This document shows positions 34,807 to 45,628 of a stretch of 64,000 bases of DNA, piece by piece. The DNA is from Marisa cornuarietis. Lineage: Eukaryota > Mollusca > Gastropoda > Architaenioglossa > Ampullariidae. Made by a program: the position numbers and the translations under genes. Location of the stretch: positions 372,001-436,000 of the forward strand of contig SMMW01000039.1 of NCBI GenBank assembly GCA_004794655.1, in the 5' to 3' direction. The notes below the pieces were generated by a model, which saw nothing but the letters and a program-made list of their open reading frames with translations, ran no database searches and was not told where the DNA came from. Every line of letters begins with the position of its first letter. Position 1 is the stretch's first letter.

Positions 34807-35100
34807 ACGTAAAAGCTATAAAAAATATCAAGAGAAAGAAACTAAAATTAGTTGAAAAAGGAATAAAACGTAATCTCTCACAACTTCTTACAAGAGCCGA
34901 CACTGCTTCAACTGCTAGTCTCTAATTTTACCTCTGATCTACAGCAAACTCACTGAATCTACGTAAATGTTACAATATTTAACTCCACTTATTATATTTT
35001 ACCACATCTACCACATTTTACCACAGCCTTTTGACTAGATGAAATTTATTTTGCCTTATTTGCAGTGGGGAAAAAAATTGCATCCAGCTGCATTACATGA

Positions 35101-35222
35101 AAGAGTGTGTGTGTATGTGTAAGAGAGAGAGAGAGTGTGTGTGTGTATGTGTAAGAGAGAGAGAGAGTGTGTGTGTGTATGTGTAAGAGAGAGAGTGTGT
35201 GTGTGTATGTGTAAGAGAGAGA

Positions 35223-35255
<33 letters not shown>

Positions 35256-35342
35256 TGTGTGTATGTGTAAGAGAGAGAGAGAGTGTGTGTGTGTATGTGT
35301 AAGAGAGAGAGAGTGTGTGTGTGTCTGTGTAAGAGAGAGAGA

Positions 35343-35375
<33 letters not shown>

Positions 35376-35512
35376 TGTGTGTGTGTGTAAGAGAGAGAGA
35401 GAGTGTGTGTATGTGTAAGAGAGAGAGAGAGTGTGTGTGTGTCTGTGTAAGAGAGAGAGAGTGTGTGTGTGTGTAAGAGAGAGAGTGTGTGTATGTGTAA
35501 GAGAGAGAGAGA

Positions 35513-35543
<31 letters not shown>

Positions 35544-35912
35544 TGTGTGTGTGTATGTGTAAGAGTGAGAGAGTGTGTGTATGTGTAAGAGAGAGAGAGT
35601 GTGTGTATGTGTAAGAGAGAGAGAGAGTGTGTGTGTGTCTGTGTAAGAGAGAGAGAGTGTGTGTGTGTATGTGTAAGAGAGAGAGAGTGTGTGTGTGTCT
35701 GTGTAAGAGAGAGAGAGTGTGTGTGTATGTGTAAGAGAGAGAGAGAGAGTGTGTGTGTGTATGTGTAAGAGAGAGAGAGAGTGTGTGTGTATGTGTAAGA
35801 GAGAGAGAGAGTGTGTGTGTGTATGTGTAAGAGTGAGAGAGTGTGTGTATGTGTAAGAGAGAGAGAGTGTGTGTGTGTCTGTGTAAGAGAGAGAGAGTGT
35901 GTGTGTCTGTGT
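35101..35912. repeat. Compound GT/GA repeat with roughly 30-bp higher-order unit
   Basis: About 800 bp in which AAGAGAGAGAGAG alternates with TGTGTGTGTATGTG. The unit length varies between about 22 and 34 bases. It sits in the intron between the ZZ and second MIB pieces. Confidence 0.95.
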
Positions 35913-36095
35913 GCTTAGGTACTTTTATCTGAGAATTTTAGTAAGAGAAAAGTGTTTTAAGAAAATTTTCACATCTTAATAGTTTAAACTGCAAGGAAGG
36001 ACTGTGTGTATAAAAAGTGTCGTTTGTTTCCGTACCAGACAAACTCTTCCTGTCCGCAAAGTCAGTGTCAGAATTCGAGCGATCGGCATCTTTCC

Positions 36096-36318
36096 CGGTC
36101 ATTCAAGGGAGAGACTGGGTCTGGGATGACCAAGATGGCGGCCAGAAGGTTACGAACCAGAAGCGGTGGACTCGTGGAGGAACCTTATTCGTGTACGTTG
36201 GCCCAATGGCGTTATCAACAGCTACGCTTAGGTTTCCAAGGCAACCTAGACCTCTTGTGTGTGAAGGAGGAAATCGGACCTTTTTACTACAGGGATCATC
36301 TCCCTTTACTGGCCAAGC
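36096..36318 (+). pseudogene. MIB/HERC2 domain 2, split over three frames
   Basis: The domain is recognisable end to end, but only by switching frame twice. One frame gives QGRDWVWDDQDGG, the next gives SWRNLIRVRWPNGVINSY, and the third gives LGFQGNLDLLCVKE with FYYRDHLPLL. Each switch fits loss of one base, in GGCGGCCAG and in GCTACGCTTAGG. The closing FYYRDHLP block is characteristic of the second MIB/HERC2 domain of MIB proteins. Confidence 0.75.
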
Positions 36319-37182
36319 CAAAGTCTTTTTTGTTAAATTTTCTTTTTATTTTTGTGCTGGATGCTTCCCACTCTGTTCTTCACGGGAAATTCTAAACGCT
36401 GCAATTGGATCTTAGATAAATAAGACTAGTTTGTAGAGTATTTGTTTACTCCTACGATCAAAGCAGCAGCTGGCTGTAAAATTATTACTCCGTTGAAATC
36501 GTTTTTTCCCTTCTTGCATTTGTTAGTTCTTTGGCCTGCCCCTCCGGGCTTATCCCCGCTCCTTTATGGTTTGTTTTGCACTCAAACCTTTGCAGTGACG
36601 ATTATGAGCTTGGAGGAAGTGGACCGTGAGCTGTTGGGGGACCCGGGGGTTGAGGGCAGACTGCGCGCCATGCAGAGACTACGTCGCCATTGACGATGAT
36701 GACGACCTCATAGTAAAGGAGTTATGTCAGATGGATCCTTACCTGGTATGCTACACTTTTCGGGACAAAGAAAGGTTACACTGTTCGTAGTCACTCAAAC
36801 AAATTTTGTAAAAGAAAATCTAGATGAATTGCATAACAATGTATTCGAACCCTTGCAATGCACAAAAATCAAGGAAATCTCACAGGAATGTAATGAAAAC
36901 AATATGATCCTTGTGAAACTCGCAGTATGCGAATCAGCCAAATGAACACTTTGTGATGGTTTACTCGTAGAGTCGAAACGTACTGATTTTTACAGCTTTT
37001 TCCTCTCGTCTTCATCAAAGGCCTACCCGCAGGTGCCTAATCCGTGTCGCTTGACCTGGCCGGAGATTTGACTTGTGTTTATTATTTGTTTTACAGAAAA
37101 GAAAATCGCAAGAGGTTAAACTGAGAGTCAGCAAACTCAGCACCCCTACTTTGATTTCAATGACCTGCTCGTGTGGTTACAG

Positions 37183-37337
37183 GTAGAGTGCGAGTTCACG
37201 GAGACTAAGCCATTAATCCTGGCTGTACACACGGGTATGAGAAAATGTGTCCGGGCGTTGCTGGAACTGGGTGCAGACGTTAGCACATACGTCAGCAATC
37301 ACTCTGGCAGGACTCCGATGTCCGCAGCTATACAAGG
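37183..37337 (+). CDS. Ankyrin-repeat exon a of the MIB-like gene
   Basis: Between GGTTACAG and GTGAGT, phase 0 to phase 2. It reads ETKPLILAVHTGMRKCVRAL then LELGADVSTYV and SGRTPMSAAIQ, which is an ankyrin helix-turn-helix and the start of the next repeat. Both splice sites look functional. Confidence 0.7.
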
Positions 37338-37525
37338 GTGAGTAGTGTTTGAGGTATCATTTCCCCCAGGGTCCTTGTACTTTTACTACTGCATTTTTAC
37401 GAAGATCAGTTTTAACATGTTGCATAATGTGAGATGATGGCAACAGTAAAACAAGCGGTCAGACTTACAGACACGTATGCATGAAAGAAAGGCTATGCTG
37501 TACGACCATCGTGGGTTTTTTGCAG

Positions 37526-37682
37526 AGGGTATGAAGACCTTGTTGAGTTTCTGCTGGAGTTGGGTGCAAACAAGGAGCATTGGTTTCCGCCTGGGATCAT
37601 TGCTATTCATCTTGCTGTTCATAATAATTTTCTTGGTGCAGTCATGTCTCTAGCTAAACATGGCGCTGTTGTCAATAAGAAG
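37526..37682 (+). CDS. Ankyrin-repeat exon b of the MIB-like gene
   Basis: Between TTTTTTGCAG and GTAAAG. It enters in the phase left by exon a and exits in phase 0. It reads YEDLVEFLLELGANKE, then GIIAIHLAVHNNFLGAVMSL and KHGAVVNKK. No further ankyrin exon was recognised downstream. Confidence 0.7.
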
Positions 37683-38780
37683 GTAAAGGTCATCAATTAA
37701 CATACCTTTGGGTAGAGATTACCCAGAATTATTCATCAAGAATGATCACATACTATAAGCAGGTAATTCAGACTGAGCAAGCTGCTGGGATTGTGACATA
37801 GTTTTGTGAAAATTCGCTCACTTTCCAGCACACAGTACATTTTTCTTATTGGATGTTGACTATTAAACCATAAACGAAAAATAGTATGTGTTTTTTCTGT
37901 CTAAAGCCGTGGTTTATTTTATTATTGCATACAAAATAAATAGCAAAAACGGCTTTAAGCTACCTTAGGTTGGCAGAAGGTAGTCATGAACTTTGTCAGG
38001 CATTAATCCACTTTCGCGTCTAATTCTCTACTGATATTAAAAAAGGCATTTTCATCCTCTAAGAGAGAAAATAATTTACGATTTGCTATATCTAAAACCT
38101 GATGATTTTTTTATTTTTAAAGTGTGCTACATTCTACCGGGGATAGTTTGGATAGTAGGCTACAAAATGTCCCCCATCCTCTCCAGTTCCCATTAAATTA
38201 TTAATTGCAAACCCGCAAATTATCAAAACTGCAAAAGTGAAACCTATGAGTGCCGATCGAGGGTCGATATTGTTACATCCGTGGTTACATGTTACTGGAT
38301 GATCAAGCGTGCAACGAGAGAGAAAGTGTCAAACTGCGCATCCGTCAATGCGTGACCTGATAAGCTCTCGCTTGCACAGTTTGCGTGTCCTCGATGACTT
38401 TTGTTATTTAATTTTGAGTTGATTTCCCTCTTCATGATGAAATTCAGTCATCTATATTATAGATTATAGTCGCCTTCGACATTATAGGGGTTTGCAGTGT
38501 GTGTGTGTGTGTGTGTTTGCCTCAGAAGCAAAGTGAACATGAACACTAATATGGAATGCAGAAACAAACCTAATCTTATGAGTACGAAAGAAAGAGAAAC
38601 GGGTGGGTGGGTGGATGGGGAGAGAGAATTAAAGGTCTGCTTAGTTCAGTATGTTTATGTCTACGTGTACATGTATCGCCCTTGTAGCAAAACTGGATAA
38701 TTAAAACATCTCCATCCGATCAACCTAACTTGCTTTATGTTCACATTCCCATTGTGCATCTTATTTACGAGGATTCACTC
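37683..38780. other. Downstream of the ankyrin exons
   Basis: AT-rich, with a GT microsatellite at about 38498-38516. No further exons recognised. Confidence 0.45.
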
Positions 38781-39130
38781 TTAAAGGACTATTGGGGTGC
38801 AACATTTTTTGGTTACTGATTAGGCAAAGCTCGGTGCAAATCTGGGCGAATATCCAATTTTCCCGCTCTCGAGATGCATGTCGTGGGCAGAAAGACATCA
38901 ACAACACAGACATCAAGATCGTGCACATCTTTACCTTGTGGAGACCCGGGAGTTTATGTTAATGAGACATCGTGACCTTACGATGTTTTTTACCTCTTTC
39001 TGTGCATTTTGATATCTGTAGGCGTATATCTCGAGAACGGAAGAAGGTTATTCACCCAAATTTGGGCGAAAGTGATATATTGCACTGAGCTTTACCCAAT
39101 CGCTAGGGAAAAATTGCACTAGTCCTTTAA
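38781..39130. mobile_element. TTAA-flanked MITE, copy 1
   Basis: TTAA then AGGACTATTGGGGTGCA at the left, and TTGCACTAGTCCT then TTAA at the right. TTAA target sites with short inverted ends are the mark of piggyBac-type elements. The 350-bp interior has no transposase. Related copies lie at 40.58 and 50.73 kb, sharing an internal GGGTAAAGCTCAGTGCAA-like segment. Confidence 0.75.
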
Positions 39131-39219
39131 CTTATGGGACCACGTGAGTTAGCCAAAATCACTCTTAAGTTTACAGATCTTTCTGCATCCGCACGATAAG
39201 CGGTAAAAAAACTGTAAAC

Positions 39220-39255
39220 AAACAAACAAACAAACAAACAAGCAAACAAACAAAA
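39220..39255. repeat. (CAAA)n microsatellite
   Basis: About eight CAAA units with one CAAG interruption. Confidence 0.9.
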
Positions 39256-42200
39256 CAGAAAACCCGAACTGCTTTACAGAAGGGTAGAAGATGGGGGAGA
39301 AAACCAGTTTAAAAACGCTCTACCATTATCACACCATCAGATGGTTTGCTTGAATACTCGAGTGAATGAAAAGAGAAAGAGATTCAGCATCAAAAAGATT
39401 TTATATCTTAAATAATTCTGCGACAGTAAAGAGCAACGTTAATTTGTCAAAAGTCAAGTAATTCAATCGAAAGGATTTTTATCTAATGACAGGTTTATAT
39501 CAGAAACATCCTCACGATAAAATCAGTAGGTCCGGACTTGCTTTCAGACATCTTTTGATCAGATGATTAACCATCTCTACAGCGCGTACCCCATCCTAAA
39601 CACACCATTATCCACTCTGATAACCAAACGTACGTACAACCTACACATATCTATCAATCCATACGTGCATACCTACATAAACCACGAAACAGACGGCTGC
39701 TTTTTCGCACTACTCATGTATGATATCCGCAAGAATAAGGTTATTCCCCTTTTTAAGATTTTCTTGCTGTACATAAATATGTAAATTTTTCTTGAGAGTT
39801 GTGGAGAGGAAGCAGCATGATGATCCGATTAAAAAAGTCATATTCGTGTTCAGCTTCTCCCAGCAATGTACATGACTCTCTCTCTTATTATCCCTTGATG
39901 TCTAGATTTGCTGCTGTCGTCAAATAATAAACAATTTTTCATGTTGCTGCCCATTGTGCACCTACATTCCACCTGTTTGTTTTTCTTATCTATTTTTCTT
40001 TTTTTATTTACAGGCGACATGCACGCTTGGCCTCACTTGAAAGACGCTATGGTGGCAAGGGGTTGCTGTTGGGCGCAGCCTTTGACGGTTGACTTAAAGT
40101 GTAATGGCAGGGCACTAAGTGCAACTGTATGATCTCACATCTTGTCTTAGCATTTTTTGTTACCTGTTTTTTGCACCAGAAGGTGGACCAGTGTGAAGTC
40201 CAACTGAAAACGCTGCCAAAATCAACCATGAAAGTATTTTTCCTATCGTGAAGAGCTAAAGTTAAAATACTAATTTGTTATTGTCATGTTCATTTCCTTT
40301 TATTGGTTGGGTGCGAGCTTTGGTGGATGGGTGCGTCGAAAGGACAAGCGTTGTAGCACGTCCGTGCATCTTTGGTGATAAGTGTGACAATGAGTAGATA
40401 AACTCAACAAGATTATCGTCAACATCCAGTAGAAGAAACCACACGTATCATAGATAAACACTTCAATCATCTGTCTTTCAATCAGCACGATATAAATGAC
40501 TAATAATATGACGAATACCCACAGTGACGATCCTAACAATAGAAAAGACAGCGAAATAAATACCCTCACATGACCAATGTTAAAGCTTTAGTGGGATGAA
40601 CCTTTTCTGATGTTTGGGTAAAGCTCAGTGCAAGATTCTATTTCCCACCATCACTATTTTGTATTGAGCGTTACCCAGTCATTAAAACAAATTTGCGCCC
40701 TACTAGATCTTTAATGTGATTGAAAATGGTGTTGAGCTACGACGATAGTACTATTCAATTTCCCCAGAAATGAAATTTTGCTTTCTGGTAAGCGCCACCA
40801 TTGTGCGTCAGCTAAAGCAGGAAGAGAGAGAGAGAGAGAGAGACAGAGGGAGGTCTTTAAAAAAGAAACGAGCAATATAACTTCCCTATATTTGCTCTTC
40901 AATGGTCAGCTGGGACTTGACAATTTAATGTCCTGCTTCGTTCCCTTCCACACCCGTTTTGTGTACTTCCGTACTTTCCCCTATATTCGTCAACCGACAA
41001 GAATGTTGAGAATTTCACTTCTCTGCACAAACACTGAAAGGACACCAAAATTCTGATGGCGCTGTCCTCAAGGGACCTGGTAACGGCGCATGTACCCTTT
41101 GTCCGTTACACTGCGGTAAAAACATTTTTATGAGGTGGCTTTAGAGGCGCCCTCTCGTAAAGTGACACACTACGTCAGCGAAATCATCGCGCCCATGAAA
41201 AAGAAATTGAAGGCAGGGTATATTGTCAATGCATATTTTCCGATTATACTATTTTTTTTTTTTACTGGAAATATTTATATCAGCCACATCATATGAATAT
41301 GCCGGTATTATTAATTCAGCGAGATTTGTTTTGTTTTGTTTGCAATCAATCTCCCCTTTGTGCCAGCTATCGTACCTGGGAACTGTTTTTGCATCAATGA
41401 TTCCGAGGAATTTGTTCACTTAAGCCGCAGGGCAAGGCTATTGATATGACGGTCTTCGTCGCCCTCAGTGCACCACGTGCTGAAATATTCATGGTATTGC
41501 CACCTTGGACCTGAAAGAGTTTGGATCTTCTTGACACAGACATGAAACTGTCGTGACCCACTGTAAATAGTGAGGCGCACTAATAAGTGTGGCCGCTGTA
41601 CGCCGCACACATCCGCTCACTGGGAGTTGAGTCCTGCGGAAGATCCTGTCATACGTACCTTGGTCATGTTGGGGTCAACCAGGTACCCGGATGTTTGACG
41701 AGACCTACAACTTATAGTCTGCCCCCATTACTTCCCCTTTCGAAAAAAAACCCCCCAAAAGCAAAAACATAAGCAAAACACCACCTCCCTCTCTGCAACT
41801 TTGTTCTTTTGTTGTAAATAAAACGTTTAATTGTTGTACGTTTAGTTGTTTAGGGGTAAAACTTCTAAACTTGCACATCTGAGGGTACCACAAGACAAAA
41901 CCCGTTTGTAGGTCATAGTTGTATGAGAGTTTATCTGATGCAGGCTGCTTTGATGCTTACGTTCATGTGAGCAGTAAAACTTTTTAAAATTATGTTCCCA
42001 AGTAGCTCCACATCATACCTTTATCCCTTCAGTACAAAAAATAAGTAATATCCCCCACCTGTCACTCCTGCAGGTCAGGTCCAAACTGTTCATTTCAAAA
42101 TGGACCGAGCCGACGTAGTCTTCTTAGAAGTATGGCTATAATTATATATCTGCCGTTTCACGTAAATAAACTCATCTTTACAGCGCATGAACATGAATCT

Positions 42201-42945
42201 GAATTTACAGGAGGTGAGAGGAGTGGAGAGCTTGACTCAGTAGTTCTGAGAAGCACTAAAATCTTGTATTTTAAATAATAATGTAAAGCATCACGACCAA
42301 GATAGATCGCACTCTCTGCACAGACCAATAATGACAAATGATAAATTATTTATTGCTTTTTGCTCTCTCGTGGCTCCGTATTAATTTTGTCATATGTCTT
42401 CCAAAGGCAGAATGGAACCCTAAGACACTCTTAATAGACAGTCTAGCTGAAGGGAACGCGAGGAAAAAACGCAAGGGAGGCGACACACGCAACACAAAAT
42501 ACAGTAGTGCAGTAATATTACTTCCCTTGAAGAAGTGATAAGCGTAGTCCCGGACTATTTTCATTTTACGGAAAGATTTATAATGTATAGCTCTGATATT
42601 TGAGCTGAAAATAATATATTTATAGTGCATGCTATGAACATATTTAAGGACCGATAGGGCAGTGCAGTAAGAACAAAATGGTCTGGGTTCATATCTTGAC
42701 TTCGGACACCTTACGTGTAGCATATATGTTTCCAGGATAGATTGCTGTCAGTTTTTCGAGCAATGGTGAGCAGGTCCTGCACAGGATGACCAGTCCACCC
42801 CTTCATTTCGCAAACCAGTTCTTCCAGTGGTCATATTAACGGCATCGACCTGCGAGTGTGGTGACTGTCGTTCTTACAAAGTTATTGGTTTTACGTATAC
42901 GTTCCTTGTGAGAGATGCAGAGCAGCCTCCTCAGGCAATGTTCTC
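39256..42945. other. Gene-poor region around MITE copy 2
   Basis: No coding exon can be supported. It contains an AG microsatellite at 40824-40843. A tRNA-like stretch near 42650-42710 (GGGTTCATATC box-B-like) may be another SINE head. Confidence 0.45.
40580..40714. mobile_element. TTAA-flanked MITE, short diverged copy 2
   Basis: TTAAAGCTTTAGTGGGATG at the left and CGCCCTACTAGATCTTTAA at the right. An internal GGGTAAAGCTCAGTGCAAG is shared with copy 1. At 135 bp it is an internally deleted family member. Confidence 0.6.
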
Positions 42946-43430
42946 GATGATGATGATGATGTTCATTAATAATGCGCAGGTATCCATTTAGAAGAATGCT
43001 CATTGCGCGGCAAAAACAGAAGAGAAGAAAACAAGTAAAACAACAGGAAAGTTAAAAAAAATAAATAAAATAAATAATAAAGACAGAATTGGTGCTAGGT
43101 TGTTAAAGTCCGTCTTAAGTAAAAAAAAAAAAAAAAAGAAGGCCCTGGCTCTAGTGTCTTCTTGTTTAATTGTGTCGTCCACCGCAGGGAGACAGAAGCG
43201 TGACTGGGAGCCAGAGCGCAGACCACGTGACGGCTGGTAAGGAGGAACTATACCTCTTGTAAATAGTCAGGAGCAGTTTTGAACATGCAGGACTGAGCAA
43301 TCGAAAGCATTTTGTGATCAATGCGCTTGTTGACTGGAACACAGTGAAGGTTCTATATGATAGGGGTGATGTGCTCAGTGGGTGACTTTGGACGGGTGAC
43401 AATCCTGGCGGCTGTGTTCTGAAGTCTTTG
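42946..43430 (-). mobile_element. CR1/L2-like LINE 3' part
   Basis: Minus-strand translation of about 43430-43160 reads QNTAARIVTRPKSPTEHITP, then NLHCVPVNKRIDHKML and SCMFKTAPDYLQE. This is the conserved extreme C-terminus of CR1/L2-type ORF2 proteins, here with in-frame stops. The following 43150-42946 segment, ending in (ATC)n, is the 3' UTR; a 5'-truncated second copy of that tail lies at 54963-55115. Confidence 0.75.
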
Positions 43431-44370
43431 GTCGATGTAACTGCGTAGCAGGTCTACCCCATGCCTGGATTCCATGTATTTGTAAGCAGAGTCCACGTTT
43501 CACATCCGTAAACCAGGGTTGGTACTACGAGGAACTTATACAGTTTGTACTCTGATGTTATGGTTGTGCCAGACCATGTCCACCCTGGCACCCTATAAGC
43601 CATTGCGCCGTGCTATCACGATCCTGATACGTTCAAGCCATACCCGGCGTACCCGGTAATTCATGTAGACCCTTGCTTTGCCGTTGCCAATGACTATTAC
43701 TTTGCTCTTATCAGTGATGGTCTCCTTTCCATATGCGTTCGAACTGTGTGTCGGTTTGTTGGTAAAATGTTGCAGTTCTTTGTTATTGCTTGCTATCAAA
43801 TCAATGTCGTCTGCAAAGCCTATAGGCTGCAAATCAGTCTTCTGTTGATGTGATGAAGTGTGTCTTGGTGGGTTTCACGCATGATTTTCTCCAAATAGAA
43901 GTTAAACGGCACATGTGATAGTGTGCACTCTTAATGGACGCCTACTTCATGCCGCGTGAACCCAAACTCGCACAGTACTGCACGCTCCTTGAGCTCTTAT
44001 ACAGACAGCACTTTGATGATCAGGACGAGACCCTCTTCGATGCTGAAACTTCGCATGATCTTCCCATCACATGACATAGCCCCTCATGCCAGACTCTGTT
44101 TAAAACCTTTTCAAATTCAATGAATTTGTGATATAGGTCTCACTGATGCAGATGTTTCTCTGTCTACCAGGATGTGACAGTTAAGATCTGCTCAACCGTG
44201 CTACTGCTTGGCCTGAAGCCAGGCAATTACTGCTATCAGTTCCTCAGCGGTGGTGCTGATGCGATTCTGGATTACTTTCAGAGACATTTGCTTAGGTGGC
44301 TGATTAGGCACAAAGGTTTTAGCACTGTTTGCTCTCTCTTTGGTAGGGGTATTTCTTTGGGTCATTACTT
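43431..44370 (-). mobile_element. LINE ORF2 fragment with FADD catalytic motif
   Basis: Minus strand. PIGFADDIDLIASNNKELQH (frame 43832-43593) holds the reverse transcriptase FADD active-site motif. Downstream, YKLYKFLVVPTLVYGCETWT (about 43556-43490) is the conserved segment after the palm. Upstream pieces near 44110-44240 read as degenerate earlier RT. Frameshifted and dead. Same family as the 4.85-5.79 kb fragment. Confidence 0.8.
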
Positions 44371-45628
44371 GTTTCCAAAGTCCCTGGGAAAGTGCATACA
44401 AGCATACACATAAGCACACAAACATACCAACACACCCACTAAAACATAAACACATGCACAAACATACATACACACACAAATATACATATAATAATAAATG
44501 TGATTGATATAATGCATAATCACACTTAGACATAAACACACACTCACCGTTATAAATAGCGTATGATGTCGATACAAGAAAAGAAAACAGGTGCATTTAT
44601 TAAAACATTTTAAATAATAAATAGCACTTCCACATGAATGAGCAAATGATTAAACAATAATTTGAAATTGCAAGCACATGTACCCAAATAAGAGTCACAG
44701 TGAGTATCTATAATCAGACAATATTGAAATCATGCTATAGGGTTCTTTCTACACACAAATAAGAATGTTGTGGATTGGAGGTTTGTATCACCGATACGCT
44801 CACTGTTTACAGAAGGAATCCATATTTCAGAGTGTCATTTACATTGTATTCTGTGTCCAAAATCTGTATTTTATTTAAAAATAAAAGACTAACAGATACT
44901 AAATGAACATAAAAAAATCTATGGCACATATTTTTTGGGACTTCTCATGGTGAAGAACACCATTAAACTGGCATGTGAGATGTCTCATCAGTAATACATG
45001 TAAAATGCATAGTTGTCCAATTTTTTGTTTGCTGGGTAAAGTTTACTTAAAGTTGGCTGTATATGATTTAAGAAAAGTCTTCTTTCATTTTTCATGTGTT
45101 TCAGCACCAGAGAATACATCGAAACTGCATTTGTCAAGACAAAGTTCCTTGGCAACTCTTCTTGGGTGGCATGGATACAGCACAGACGTGCACACTAAAC
45201 ATAGGAAACTTGGATCAGGCGCTGAATGAAAAAAAAAGTTTTAAAAAATCATGGCCACAAATCATATGGGTCAGCATTTCTGGTATCCAGTGGACAAACA
45301 TGCTACTTGAGTAGGATTTTAAATTTTGCCATCTGATTGCCCTTTAATTTAAACATTATGTAATGTGGTAGTAACAGAGCATCAAATCACTTCCTCAGAT
45401 TTACATATATTTATTTAATGTTGGCACTCTGAAGCACCAGTTTGTAAAGTGCTGCTTGCTGGAAATAGCCTGCACTATATAATCTATACACAAATTGATA
45501 TGGACGTATTACCAAGTAGCTCTTCATTACTGTGTTAATTTTATTTTTAATATTTTTTATTTGGCAAAACACACACACATACACACACAGACCTATCCTG
45601 CCTCTCTTTAAAGATGGTACTAGGCATT

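Larger units (their letters stand above)
34034..37682 (+). pseudogene. Mind-bomb-like E3 ligase remnant (MIB-ZZ-MIB-ANK)
   Basis: Plus-strand pieces follow the order of a MIB protein: MIB/HERC2 (34034-34126), ZZ finger (34432-34607), second MIB/HERC2 (36096-36318) and ankyrin exons (37183-37337, 37526-37682). MIB proteins ubiquitinate Notch ligands to promote their endocytosis. Both MIB/HERC2 domains carry single-base shifts, the second half of the first one is missing, and no RING exon follows within the window. The acidic piece near 36604-36747 also changes frame (MSLEEVDRELL, then DDDDDLIVKELCQMDPYL). The ZZ and ankyrin parts are undamaged. I infer a decaying gene; the alternative is assembly indels in an intact gene. 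Confidence 0.65.

Noticed and set aside
39908..40132. Possible further exon of the MIB-like gene after TTTATTTACAG
   Set aside because: The translation (GDMHAWPHLKDAMV..) does not resemble an ankyrin repeat or RING, and no good donor was found.
44201..44596. Cysteine/tyrosine-rich minus-strand frame that looks like a small secreted peptide
   Set aside because: It is a translation of an ACA-rich microsatellite and a LINE fragment; the parallel frame at 55278-55619 has the same origin.
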